Part shown: positions 33,601 through 45,965 of the stretch, in pieces
How the letters are laid out: every line of letters begins with the position of its first letter
Position numbering within the stretch: the stretch's first letter is position 1
The notes under the pieces: generated by a model
What the model was told of the DNA's origin: nothing
Database searches by the model: none
The model's input: only the letters and a program-made list of their open reading frames with translations
Made by a program: the position numbers and the translations under genes
Assembly (NCBI GenBank): GCA_004026145.2
Contig: CP034994.1
Location: forward strand, 16,716,400 to 16,780,399
Direction: 5' to 3'
Length of the DNA: 64,000 nt
Source of the DNA: Takifugu bimaculatus
Lineage: Eukaryota; Chordata; Actinopteri; Tetraodontiformes; Tetraodontidae

Positions 33601-36600
33601 ACACCAAATCCATCCGTTCTCACTGTAAACACCAGATTTGGCCTAATTATCAGCTGCACTCATGTTTGGGTCTGCTGGGGCCGGGGGTGAAATGCTGAGC
33701 TTGGAAAGAGTGAGTGGAAAGTGGAAAAATAAGGAGAAAAACAGCTCTTAGCACAGGCAGCTGGGCATGCATGTCGACAGCTTTTAGAAGCAGGAAACAA
33801 TCTTTATACATACACCTGTGATGAGTTATACATGGCAAGCCCTCTGGAAAAAAAGCAGAGAACTGGGAGCGTTAATATCAGAGGAAATACGGACTGCCCT
33901 GGGCTGTTCTGGCTCCTACAATGAGCAGGTATCAGGGAGGATGGGAAGGTGTTTGGAGGGTTAGATAGAGGGGAAGGGGTCGGGTCAAGCTGGGTTTGAA
34001 CAGTGCCAATAGGATAAAAATACAGATGTTGGTATTTTCATGTGTTTGCATGTAGAGAGCTGGTGTGGGGACCCCGCGAGACGTCGCCACGCCTATGATT
34101 ATCATGTGACCTACGTTTGGGAGCAAGCTTTGTCGTGTCTGTGATAGCATTTTTTTAACACCCCCCCCCCCTCCCCTTTCAGCCCTTCTTGGGAGTACTT
34201 TCCCTTTTGTGCCATATGCAGGATTTTAAGGAAACTTTGCCTTAAGCATTCTCTTTTATCTATTAGTCAGATATTTAGCGTTATGTCTGTCTGACCAGGC
34301 CATCGCACCGAAGAAAGAGAAACAAACAAAAGAAATAAAGTAAACTGAAAATCATACATATAAAACAAATTCCATCTTTATTTCACCTGTTCTCATCCTA
34401 AACATGTTTAACAGCTAATATCCTTGGGTGACTTGCGGGAAATATGACCATCATAATAACAAAATGTGTTTTCAGCAACCTAATAGAGACACATGTTATA
34501 CATAATGTATATATGTGTCTATATACATACACACGTAGCAGAGCAGCGGAAAGCGTTCCATAAAGCACACACAATAATACAGAATTGTGGATTTTTTTAT
34601 GAGTTATACGACACAGACACTCTGTTACATCCCCTGACAACAAAGGTCACCTTATAGGTCACATGATAACATTTGATAACTGACCTTACACGACTGAAAT
34701 ATACAGAAGAAGCTACATAATAATAGTAACAATAGCAAATAACAGTAACAGTTATGGTTAAAACTGCCAAAAAATTGGAGTTTCGTGTTTCCTTAATGTG
34801 AGTTTCCATTTTCTTATGTATTATTTTGAGCCAGACAGATGAAAGTAAAAACACAGGGCAGCTGAATATATGTTGGATTGATCAATTTTGACATCAGAAC
34901 CTGTGATTAGTCTCCTGACTCACCTCTGCAAAGACTAAACTGTCATCTGAGACAGTCCAGGCTATAGAGATTAGCTTCGAGACTGCAGAATGGAGTCGAA
35001 ACTGGCCATAACGCTGGTTAACCTGCTTAACAGGACTGGGATTGTGCCACTAACACGCCTACAGATGTCCTACAGCTTCTCATCTCCGTCTGTGAGAACT
35101 ATGAGGCGTTCGCAGCTGAGCAATCATCTGTATTTACATCAGCGGGTGAAGAGGAGGGAAGAGGGGAGGCAGAGCGGGAGGGAGGCGCCGGGCGCTCGCT
35201 TACCCTCGTCCACGTCGTCGTTGGACATGATGGCGACGCACTTCTCCCACACCATGCGGATGTCGGCCCGGTAGCGGTCGCAGGCCCAGAGGAACATGGG
35301 TAACAGGATGGACTGGGCGATGGAGCACCACAGCACGCACAGCACCATCCAGTTGTAGGAGCGGTCGAACTTCAGACTGGCGAAACTCACCACCTGGGCG
35401 GGTCCCACAATGAATTATTAGGTACCAAACTCAGAAATCCGTCCAGGTCAGTAAACAGGGTTAGGGTTAGGTTAATGTGGCGTCCGCTGTGGCCAGCATT
35501 CACGGTGAGGCTGAAAAATCAGTCGTTTTAAACGAGAAAAGCTCTTTTTTTGTTGGCAATAGAGTAAAGGAGATCTGATTCAGATAAGTCTAGCGCTGAA
35601 CTTACATTCTAATTTACACATTCATTTATTTTCAGCATAAAACTCATGCGAGGACTCCGGCCATGACCCCTTTTAGCAGAAGCGTATGCAGCTGTATTGA
35701 TATTTCCTTGAGATTATTGTGGGAAATAACGGTTAGTGTAACTAGAGCGGGTCTGGCATCCCCTGCATACTGAGGCTTTTTCCACTTTCTTACCTGCTGA
35801 TCTGAATATTTTCTAGGTTAAATCTGCTCCTTTACACTCCTCTTTATCTCCATTTTTCTAATATTCTTATCCATATTAAATCGATCCTCGCAACAATCGC
35901 ATTGTTGTGAGTCTGTTCATCTACATTCATCTACAGCAGAACCTTCTCAAGCTTCCGCTAAAGGCCGATGCCTCCCGACCGAGGCAGTGGCAGGCAGAGT
36001 ATTTCGGAGGAAAAAGGCATCTGCCAGTGTTCGGATTCCTGCAGAACAAGCAGCAGCTGTGTAGCCTGCAGACCCGTGAGCTCATCGCCCAATGCACCAT
36101 TGCTCTCGCTACCTTCAGCCTTTATTCATGTCCTCTCTGACGCCACCCTGGAAAATCTTAGAGAAGCGCCAGCGCGTTCGTTCGAGTGCTGATTTCGGGC
36201 CAAATGATTGTTTGGTGGTGACTTAATTAAGTCTGGGTAATAGACATTCTGTTTGGGCCTATTAAAAGAGAGGCCTTGGCTTTCCTGGAAAAATATTCAC
36301 GTATTAAATCTAGATTTCAAGAGATGCATATTTCCTTTTTTTTTTTTTAAATGAGGTGTAAGATGTTATTATAAACAAAATAAATGGATCTTGTTCTCAC
36401 AGCAGCACAAGCAACTAAAAGGCACAATTATACTCAGACGTTGATTTCTGGAGTTATCAGACAACTTCAGGGATCGGATTTTTGTCTTCATGCTCATATT
36501 ACTGTGGATCTGATTTATTTCATGCTCTGAAATTGGTGCACGTGTTAAAAAAAACAGTCAACACAGCCAGTTCTGGCTCTTCACCTCTTGAGCCTCACGT

Positions 36601-39600
36601 CATCCTCCGTATTTTCCCAGAAAAGATCTGATAAATGGACCGAAACGTGTAAATCGGCGTTCTTTTATGATCCCGTTTCTGAAGCGCATGTAAACGCGTC
36701 GGCTCAGATTATTGCAATCATCCCATTACTCCCAGCTATGGGAAATTTATGCGCGTAATACTCAGTGAAGACGAGGTGACCTACTGAGGCGCCCCTCAGC
36801 TGAAGCAGACGTGCAAATAAAAACCCGAAGTGGATTTTTCCAGACAGTTGTTTTGCTGCGTGTCCTTCAGACTGTAGTAATAAAAACTTGCGCATCCAGT
36901 TTCGTTTTATCCTTTTACAACTGATGAAAAGAAGAAACTCCTCTTGAATAAACAGGACTAAAAGATGGTTTTCGCGAATGAAATTTGAAGCGACTCGCCG
37001 TGTCGCCGCGTACACTCACGAGTTTGCCTCACTGAGACGGAGGTGGAATTAAAGGGCGCAGACGGTGGTCGCGCATGCGTGTTAAACATGAGCAGAAGGC
37101 TCTTTGCTGACATGCTGTATAAAATATATTATATCTTCTTTCTTCAGTAAATTAATGGTGGCAGCAGGAAGCCGACTCTTTTCTGGGAATGAGAAACGAG
37201 CAGACGCACATCTGGAGACAAGTGGAGATGAATGATCCTGCTGCTTTAATGAGCTACATTGGAGGCGACGGGCATTTCGATGGCATGGGAGCACAAACAG
37301 TCACACTCTATAGAACAGCCCCAGCGCGTGCACGGCGCCTGACCCACTTACATCCCCGAGAACTGCAGAAACATTTAAGTTTGCGTAAATAATGAAACGG
37401 CCTGATGTGAGCAAAAGAGTTTCAGTCGGGGAAAAAAAGGAACCAAAGGTCGGGATTTCTGTTGAGATCGTCACGAGCATTTAACATGCGACTACACGAA
37501 ACGATCCCTTCACTCTTTAAACATGCAGCATTTCCTATTAAACCACAGAAGGAAAATGGTGGGCCTGCGGAAAAAATGTGACAACCAGAGTGTTAAGATC
37601 TTGAGGGGGAACTAACCAGTATGGGGAAACCGGTCAGGAAATCGTAGATAAAGACGATGCCGCTGATCAGGTACGTGATCTGCAACGACGTCTTCAGAGG
37701 CTCCGATCCGTCGATGGACGATCTGCGCTTCCCCTGGGCGTCCTCCACCACGATGGTGGGGACGTTGAATTTGTTCTTGTCGGCGTTGTGGCCCGCCTGG
37801 ATGGAGAAGGTCTGAAAGAGAGCGATGCCGATGCAGATGACGCCCATGGCCACGCTGCCCCCGATCAGCAGAAGAAAGCACACGCCGAAACCCAGGCCGA
37901 TCTCGGTGACGATGAAGCGGCAGTCGGAGGTGTAGAAGCGGTCTATGGTGTCGTGCCAGCCCACCGCCGGGAGCGTGGACAGGATGAACGATACCATCCA
38001 GATCCCCATCACCGTGTGTACCGCCTGCTTCTTGGTGTTGCTCAACCTGGAAGGACACCCACAAATCATGTCAAATTACTGTAGACCTCTGTGGAGGAGT
38101 CTGGACCGTTAACATCAAAAGAAAAACATCATCCCCTGATCATATGGTGAGCTTCAAATTTCAACCCTACTTTCCACGTTCTCCACAGATTGCTTTGAAT
38201 GCTTTGACAGTGAGGCTGTCACCAGCGCAGTGACAGATGGGGAAATGTCAGTCCTGACCCTGGGACGTAAATGGCCCAGAGCGAGCGTGAGCGTGGCTCA
38301 ACTGTACAGAATTAGCGCTGCAGCAGCAGCTGAACGGCGCAAAATCAATGATTTGCTCAGGGCCAGAAAACACCTGCAGACATGCCTCGGCCCATTTGCC
38401 ATCTAGGGCCCTTTCAGGGTGAAGCCATTCATTTAATCTCACCTCGGCATCATTTCTTTACAGCTGCACGCATCTCTGTGGCGCCCGGTTGCCACTACTC
38501 TTCAGGCTTTCCATCGTTTATCTTAAAGCACAGCAAGTGGATGCCGCTGTGATCAGTCATGAGGAAAGACTGCAATCAAGCCAGGACATATGTGGGGCAT
38601 ATGCACTTTGGGGGGGTGCGACACTCCAAGATCAACAGCAAATCACGCAATGTTCTTTTCTTTTTAACGTACGCGTCGGAACGCAGCATCACTTCAAAGG
38701 TCTGTAATCTCTAACAACGTAGGAACCAGCCTAATGTCAGGTAGCTCAGTGGAAAATTAAATGAATAACACATTAGTAAATTCAATTTATGGGTCCTCTC
38801 AGTAGGCTGCAATGCCCCTACTGAGACCCGGATCCCCCAAATTTTAATTTTGTACCCTCCGCTGTGAAGACGTGCACAGAACGTTCCTTCTGCTACGTTG
38901 CTTCCCGACAGACGCTGTTAAAAATGTAATCTCCTTTGCGGAGGCAATAACATGGCCCATACACACAGAAGGCTCCATGTTGCATAAATACTCTTTTTTA
39001 CTTTCTCTTTTTGGGAATGCAAACAGAAAAAAAAAAATCTCCCTCAATCATCGAGGGAGCAATTTTGGCAGGAAATCTAATGCGTCTTCCAGAGAGCCGG
39101 ATCACATGTTGCCAGCTCTCCTCCTTTCAATGAAATCCCCCGGAGAAATCCTGGTCAGATATGAACTTCATCTCCTCGCAATGCAAATGAGTCAAAAAAA
39201 TATCCAGCACGTCTGCGCGTACGCGCACCGAGAGGCTGCGAGCGGCACAGACGGGGTGGCAGCGGCTTCCAGCATTGCGCAAAGGCAAGCAGGCCTTGTT
39301 GTCGCTGTGAGTAATTACGCTAGCCTTTCCTGAACGCGCCCGGGGTGCGTACGATGGCGAGGTTACATCACAAGCTGCTTCATTCTATTACCAGAGATGG
39401 AACATTGCGATGAGAGAAAAAAAAAAAAAAGGTCCTGGGAGACACCGGACACAGGGTGATGGGAACAGCTGCCGAAGTGCACGGCTGGAATTCATAATTC
39501 AGGCCTTTCGCTGTGCGTTCATGTCAGAGACAAGGCAGCGGTGCTGCCTCGGCGGGGCAACTGTGGAGCCGTTTAAATGAAAGATGAATTGTTACTACGC

Positions 39601-40506
39601 AGCGCCCCGCCTGCGCCGACATCTCGCCGCAACAATGCTAAAAGTTGGAATTAAAGAGGAGGCGGGGCTTGCCGACTGCAGGTCATGTGACCTTTCAGAA
39701 TGTGCAGTTCCTTTCAGGCTTTGACACTCTTAAAAAAATGCACATCAAATCTGGACTGAAGCCCAAATCTTCTGAAAAAAAACACGGCTTAAGGCATCGT
39801 AACAATGGGCACTGTCACACGTTTCACAGTTTAGAACACCAAAGCATCTGATTAGGTGTGAACAGCAGATGCCGTGGAAGCCTAACACGATCAATGTGGT
39901 GTTGGAAATCTGGTCTCCATTGTTCACTGTTGATTGTTTTTATCTCTCTTTCCTTCCGGCAGGATGAAGCTGGAGCCGACAGATGACGGTCCAGAAGGTT
40001 TCACGTGGCGTTACCAAATTAGCGTAACCAGCAGATGTGTTCTGGGAAAAACCTGTGCAATTCTCACTGCGTGGGTGAGAGTAGCATCTGAGGAGTGGAG
40101 CTACCAGATGGATTCAGACTGGACGTACTTACCGGTAGTTTACTGGCCAGCGCACCATCCACATGCGGTGATAAGACAGCGAGGTGACCGAGAAGCAGGT
40201 GACCAAGGTGAGGGTGTAGAAGGTGGAGACAAACACCTTGCACAGTCCTTCGTTCCACTCGTAGTTGGAGTGCCGGCGCCGCAGCGTGATCACGCAGTAC
40301 ATGGTGATGGGGATGGCCATGTTGAGGATGTGCGTGCCCGCCAGGGTGCAGATGAGGAACTCCAGCGGCTTCCACTTCTTCTGCTTGGCGCTGACGCTGA
40401 GGATGCTCCAAGTGTTGGCCAGGATGGACACGCCCGAGCAGACCAGCCAAGCCAGCGTGTTGGCGTTGATGACGTCATCCTTCACGGTAAGCGCCTCATC
40501 CACCAT
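30687..40506 (-). CDS. gpr153: GPR153, orphan class A GPCR (C-terminal frameshift)
   Basis: GPR153 is an orphan plasma-membrane receptor related to GPR162; its ligand is unknown. Coding exons on the minus strand are 40506-40133, 38046-37617, 35393-35204, 33302-33118 and 31494-30687. The first exon reads MVDEALTVKDDVINANTLAW and carries TM1-TM3, ending SLSYHRMWMVRWPVNY, where HRM replaces the usual DRY. Exon 2 contains the conserved VEDAQGKRRSSIDGSEP loop; exon 3 reads LPMFLWACDRYRAD. The tail has a His-rich run (HYHHHRHHHHHPHRKRRR). The tail frame stops at 30811, but the conserved ending GYVTLHSDSVGSRT lies in the +1 frame down to TAA at 30687-30689. One extra base between about 30814 and 30990 explains this; without it the protein is 661 residues. 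A 5' UTR part of exon 1 extends to 40537. Confidence 0.93.
31495..33117 (-). other. gpr153: GPR153 intron 4
   Basis: No feature beyond simple A-rich tracts was seen. Splice donor GTATAT at its start and acceptor CAG before VPPTRRYSHD are on the minus strand. Confidence 0.5.
33303..35203 (-). other. gpr153: GPR153 intron 3
   Basis: It contains a short GACA repeat (33361-33380) and a C run near 34161-34172. No gene is supported. Confidence 0.5.
35394..37616 (-). other. gpr153: GPR153 intron 2
   Basis: It contains a short TTAGGG pair at 35458-35475. No gene is supported; open frames lack motifs and splice context. Confidence 0.5.
38047..40132 (-). other. gpr153: GPR153 intron 1
   Basis: No feature beyond an A run near 39417 was seen. 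Donor GTAAGT and acceptor TCCTTCCAG are clear on the minus strand. Confidence 0.5.
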
Positions 40507-40537
40507 GTTGGAGTGGGGCGGGGGGAAGCCTCGGGGG

Positions 40538-42009
40538 CTGCAAGGAAGCGTCGGTGAGAGCAGGTGCACACGAGGAGGAGGAGGAGGTGGTGATGGGCAG
40601 GAGGGGATGCAGGGTGGTGAGCAGGCCAGGCATCCTATCTGGGTGAACGCGCTCTCTCCATTGGATGGGCACGACGGGGAAAGTACATGGCAGTGGCGTA
40701 ACACAGCGGGGTGCTAGAGGGGGGGGGGCTCAGCCAGTTCCCTTCTGAGCCTGAGGATGCTGAGGAAGAGAGAGGAAACATGTGGACACAGTAATCAGAG
40801 ACAGGCAGCGAGCATGTGAACAAGATTACAAATCTGTCCAATTTTAAAAACCTCTCACAGCATCCAGGGGAGAAAAAATGTGATATTAACCACTGTGCAC
40901 ACTAGTGAAAATACATTATTCATGCAGCGCGTCTTGATAAAGTACTGTAAAATGACAGGAATATTAGACACAATTGTTTAAATTGTGCAACCCAGCAAAG
41001 AAAGGAATGATGAAATAAATGATACAGCATATAAATATAGTTCATACTCAGATATGCATGTACCTTCCTTCAAAAGTGCAGGTTTTTACATGGATGGTTG
41101 TTACAGTAATGGGAGCAAATCTAATCCACGCAGCGCAGCGGCAACATCAGTAGAGGATCCACCTCAGGGACATCTGGTCAAACAACTAGCAAAACAAGTA
41201 AAATCCCTGCAGTCGGAGCGCATTGTCGCTTCCACTTCCTGTCTTTTGCCACCCCCGAACAATTACGCACCAGAGGCAAGAACCCCCGAGACATAACTCA
41301 AGTCACTGAGTTCCAGTCAACACCAGTCGTTACAAAGCCCCGATCATGTCACCGTGGAGACGGACAGAAACGTTCAACAGGGTCGTCAAACCGTTAAAGG
41401 AAACATTCAGAATCGGAGGCCGGGATGAGATCCGATGAGCCGCAGCGCTGGTCCAGGAGTCCCTGTGTGTTCTGAACTAATTCACTGAAAACACACAGGA
41501 TGGGCGAGACCGTTTGAAGTGCCATTAGGCCGGCTCAGCTTCAGCCCCCAAGTGCACGGCGCCATTTATGATGAGCTCAGGCCGGTCACACTTTCTTTTT
41601 AATCACCAGAGAAGAACGATGCTGGAGATGGATTTGATCAATTAGGGAGGCAGATGTGAAGGAGACCTCCCGTATAGCCTTTTCTGTCACTTCATACTGC
41701 AGAATTTGACTTTGGCAGGAATTTCAGCCAGATTCTGAAAGGCCCGACATCACGTTTCTATCACAGTCCATTCAAAACATCACGTCTCCCCATTTCATGA
41801 ATCAACACTGAGCAGCTGAGATGATTCATGAGTGCAGGAGTATCCAGGAGGGAAATTTAGCTGTGCTGCTATAGGCCGAGGCTGCCGGGGTCCGGAAACA
41901 TGATCACCTGACAGGCCTCTGTCACCCCACTGGGTCATGGTCTCCTCTCCTCTCCTTTCCTCCTCCTCCTCAAGCAGACTAGTTATGCTGATTCCTGTGT
42001 AGTTTTTCT
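40538..42009 (-). other. gpr153: Probable 5' intron of GPR153, left part
   Basis: The stretch just upstream of the ATG exon is an intron acceptor (GACGCTTCCTTGCAG at 40552-40538 on the minus strand), so GPR153 transcription starts further right. No coding feature was found. Confidence 0.5.
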
Positions 42010-42382
42010 GCTCCCCACCCCCTCTCTCCCCCCCTCTTCTCTATTCATTTACAGGTATCGCTGCCTTCGGAGCTGCATGATGACCTCCGGCCCCGCTGAC
42101 CCGTTGTCTAGTGTATTTTTGTGTGTGTTTCTGTGCTCTGTGCCTCTCCTCTCCTCTCCTCTCCTCTCCTCTCCTCTCCTCTCCTCTCCTCTCCTCTCCT
42201 CTCCTCTCCTCTCTCTTTACCCAGCCGGCCATCAGCAGGAGGGCCCCCCTACATGAGCCTGGTCCTGCTCAAGGTTTCTTCCTGTTAAAGGGGAGTTTTT
42301 CCTTGCCACTGTTGCTTGTCTGGGGTCAGGCCCTGGGATTCTGGAAAACGCCTTGAAACTATTTTGATTGTATAAGACGCTA

Positions 42383-42414
<32 letters not shown>

Positions 42415-42415
42415 A
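42010..42415 (+). repeat. Fish interspersed repeat with SINE-like 3' tail
   Basis: The text CATGAGCCTGGTCCTGCTC, TTCTTCCTGTTAAAGGGGAG and GCTATATAAATAAAG, ending in repeated GATTT, is a very common teleost dispersed repeat as I recall it. A (CTCCT)11 tract lies inside it. The superfamily is not assigned here. Confidence 0.7.
42146..42200. repeat. (CTCCT)11 microsatellite
   Basis: Eleven uninterrupted pentamers inside the dispersed repeat; open frames across it are artefacts of the repeat. Confidence 0.95.
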
Positions 42416-45400
42416 TTCCTGCAAACGGGACTGAATGAGGCTGGATCAGTTCGACCTCAGACCCGCTCAGACCCGCCCTTGAACGTGAACATTGACAGGA
42501 AGTGAAGGATCTTATTCAGTGGCAGCGAATTGTTGCCGTTCTGTGAATCCCACCGCAGTTTCCCATCAACTCACTTGACCAGGCAATAAAGTATCGAATT
42601 AAACGAACCTCAATCAAGCTTGAACGATCTGAAACCACAGATGAAGCGTTTCCCCCGTGGAAACCAGGAAGAGCAAACCCTTTTGCTCCAGCTTGGCCAA
42701 CATGTGTAATCAGAGAACCCGACACCATTCCCGTGGAGCGTCTCCATCTGAACTGGTGTGAGAACACTCTGCTAACTCAGGGCTCTGTCTGGACATGTTT
42801 ACTGGCCTCTGCAGGGGCCGACTACCACAGGTTCCACAAACCGTAGCATAAATCCAGCGATGGACGTGATTTCCTAAAGACAACGCGGTTAGCTTTGCCG
42901 TCTCCGTGTCACAATAGCATAAACCAAACACTTCGCTTCAGCAACCTTGCACGGATCTAGATCCAGATACCTCACATTAGTATGGTCTCATTCTCGCCCT
43001 TTCAGGTCACTTTCTTTATCAAAATGTCCTTTTCTTTGAACCTTGTCCTCCATCAGGGCTGCCCGTCACAGCGGCGGCCGTGACTCGATTCGGAGCGACG
43101 CTCGGCAGCAAAGTGGCGGCGGAGAGGGAGAGTTTTGGGACCGAGCCATGGAGCCGACGGAGTCAAATATACAGGGAAGTCGAAATGTGAAAGTGATAAA
43201 AGCGGAAGGAATCAGAGCGAAACATGGAGGGATTTATTACAAGTGAGGTGCAAGAAAAATAACCTCCAAATGCAGCGGAAAGAAAAAGTTGCAGATGGGC
43301 TGAGGACAGTCTGCAGAAACGAAGACACGAGTCCTTGTGAGTGAAACCTGCAGCTTATGGATGCTCATGTCTCACATCTCTCTTAAAAACTGGGGAAAAC
43401 TCTGAAGAAGCTCTTTCATAAGCTGATATGTGTGATGGATGTGCTCCGATTGACCAGCCATTCCTCCCTGGAAAATCTTTTCCTGTCACAGTGGATCTTA
43501 AACCTATAAGTTTCCTTTCATATCGATTTTTTCCTTCATAACTTTTCCTATGTAGCCTGGTTTAATTTACTCTGAAGGAACGGGTGATTTATTTAAAAGG
43601 ACAGAAAAAACTTCACTTAAAAAAAGTGGGCTGGAATCCTGATAGGATAAGTTAAACTGGTGGATGGAAAAACCTTCTCAGTTTGTGTTCAAGAAAATCC
43701 TGTTTTCTTAACCTACGTTTGACAGATGAAGAAGATTATGGTCATCAATAAAGGGAGAAGGCCTGAAAGTACAGGGCTTAAAATTAAGAAAAAATATAGA
43801 TACTAGAAAAAATAAATAAGGATTTTTGAAGAGTGTCGGAGAAAAAAAAACAACTTTAGATGTAGCATCAGAAAATTGTATAATATGTATTTCAGTAATT
43901 AGCCAGCTTAACAAATATACATGCACTATACAAATACACAGCATTGCCGTTGGCGGTGCCAGTTTGCGTGGCGTGCTAACACTCTCCTTCATCCTGTGAC
44001 AGATCACTATGAACCTTCGAGGCCTCAACACCATCCATCATACTCATTTCCAGCATGCGCTTATTATCGAGTTATCAATGCGAGTCCAGCAGATGTTCAG
44101 TCTTGTATAAAAAGACAGTCAGCCGGAGTGGCTTTCATCTACTGACTCTCAGAATAAGGCTTCTCTAACGACGGGCCCTCTTTAATAGGACGACATCTGT
44201 AACCTTGTTAAACAAGCGTGTTTAGAATTAGAAACCCAGAAGGGGCTCATTGAAGACACCACCACGATTGCGTCGCCAGTGCTGTGACCTCACCGCTTCT
44301 GTGTTCACGTGAGCTCCAAACACCAAATGAGCAAACGTGTGAGCGGCGGGATCGGAGCCGCGTTCGAAGAGCATGAAATGAAAGACATTGCCCAAAGATG
44401 GGCCACTGACAAACTCCTCTCACGTAAGGCTTTCAGCTCTGTAGAGTACCGAGCCCAGACTGGAGGCTTTTTTATGTGTATGTTGCATAGCAACTGCATC
44501 AGTCTTGAGAGAAAAGGGAGAAAAAAGATCAAGCAAAGAATTATAAATTTTGGATGGCAACACTGTTTGTGAGTCAGTGCAGGTTGCTAATGCGTTCCCC
44601 CGATTGTATTCACAACACACATATATTAACAGCGCTAATATAGACAGTAGTTTTTACTGACGGTATGATTGTGTTGCTCGGTTACAGTGTAGCGTGTTAC
44701 GTTGTCTCAAAGCTCAAACACAGAGCAGGGTCCCTTAATTCTGAGTACGACCCTCCTCTTGTATCAAAGAGCAAAGACGGGGTGGAGCAGAATTATGAAG
44801 CCGAAAGTCACGACGCAATAAGCAAGAGGTCATAAAATAACACTAACAGGTGATGTATTTGTTTACCAAACCCCTCTTACAGTGGCCAGACCATCATCCG
44901 TCAGAATAAAGTCCAATTATTTAGAGAATCTATAAAAAAAAGTCAATTGGCAGCAGCCGCCAGCTATGACGCTCACAGACGACTGCCCTACTGGCTGATC
45001 CCAGTAACAAGACAATTAAACAGTAATGGGATTTATTCAAACATGACCGAGAGTTTAACTGCACGCCATTAATGGATTTATTTCCCTGACAACCCAGGTG
45101 CTGCGTTGCCATAGAGGGACTGCTGGCAATCGTTCCTCTGGCTGTGATAAAAATCGTAAAGTTTGTTCCCTCACCAAAACCTTTACAGTAACCGTGCGGA
45201 GACAGTGCAGGGATGGATTAGAACAAACTCTAATCCCCAACGGCGGCCATTTACTCACTTATATTGGCCTTAAAGCATATTAGCGCCTGTATCTGCTTTA
45301 TGCCCCCCCCACTTGCACCAGCTCCTTTGCATAATACAGCCAGCATTAGTCAAATATTACTTCAGCACTAAGCTACCTCTGGCCAGAATGAATTCATTAA

Positions 45401-45879
45401 TATCTGCATAGATGTTGGGCGAGCGTTTGCCCTTTATCAACTAATGGCAAGAGAGGCTGCAGCGTTGCTCTACAAAGAGCTAACTCTTGTTAGGTAACGA
45501 ACCAGCACTGAAATACACGGACTCATTTCGAATCAGAGATCTGCAGCCCGACTGCTGGAGATGGAAGGAGTCTGATAGGAGACTCTTCTCATCTGCAGAA
45601 GAATCTGAAGAAGAAGTTGATTTTCTCCTCTTTTGTAAGCTGCTTCGCATCCGAGTTGTCATGGAAGCACACGAGCTATGTTTAGACACAAATAATCTAA
45701 ATTACAGTCTGATTAGAGTAAACGCTGTTCACTTCCTTTACTGATGCTTTCTTGAAATTGTTTTTGCTCCACATAAAAACTGTATGTTTACAACCCATAA
45801 TTACTTTAAAATGTAGACTTTTCACATCATGGGTCTGTTATTCCTCCTGCGCTAATTATGGATGCAGAGGTGTTGAAAC
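42416..45879. other. Gene-free stretch, GPR153 5' side
   Basis: No supported exon or RNA gene on either strand. A short CpG-rich patch lies near 43060-43150. Confidence 0.4.
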
Positions 45880-45965
45880 ACAGTCCAGAGGACCACAATC
45901 CTGGCCGGGTTTTCTGACCTACCAGGCAGATTGTGGCCCCAGGGCCTGGGATTTGACACCCCCAG
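45880..45965. repeat. MITE-like fragment
   Basis: The text CTGGCCGGGTTTTCTGACC, ACCAGGCAGATTGTGGCCCC and GGATTTGACACCCCC resembles the element in intron 3 of Tas1r copy 1. It looks like one end of a fish non-autonomous DNA transposon. Confidence 0.4.

Noticed and set aside
42041..42356. Frames rich in Glu-Arg or Leu-Ser
   Set aside because: Products of the CTCCT pentamer repeat and the dispersed repeat around it.
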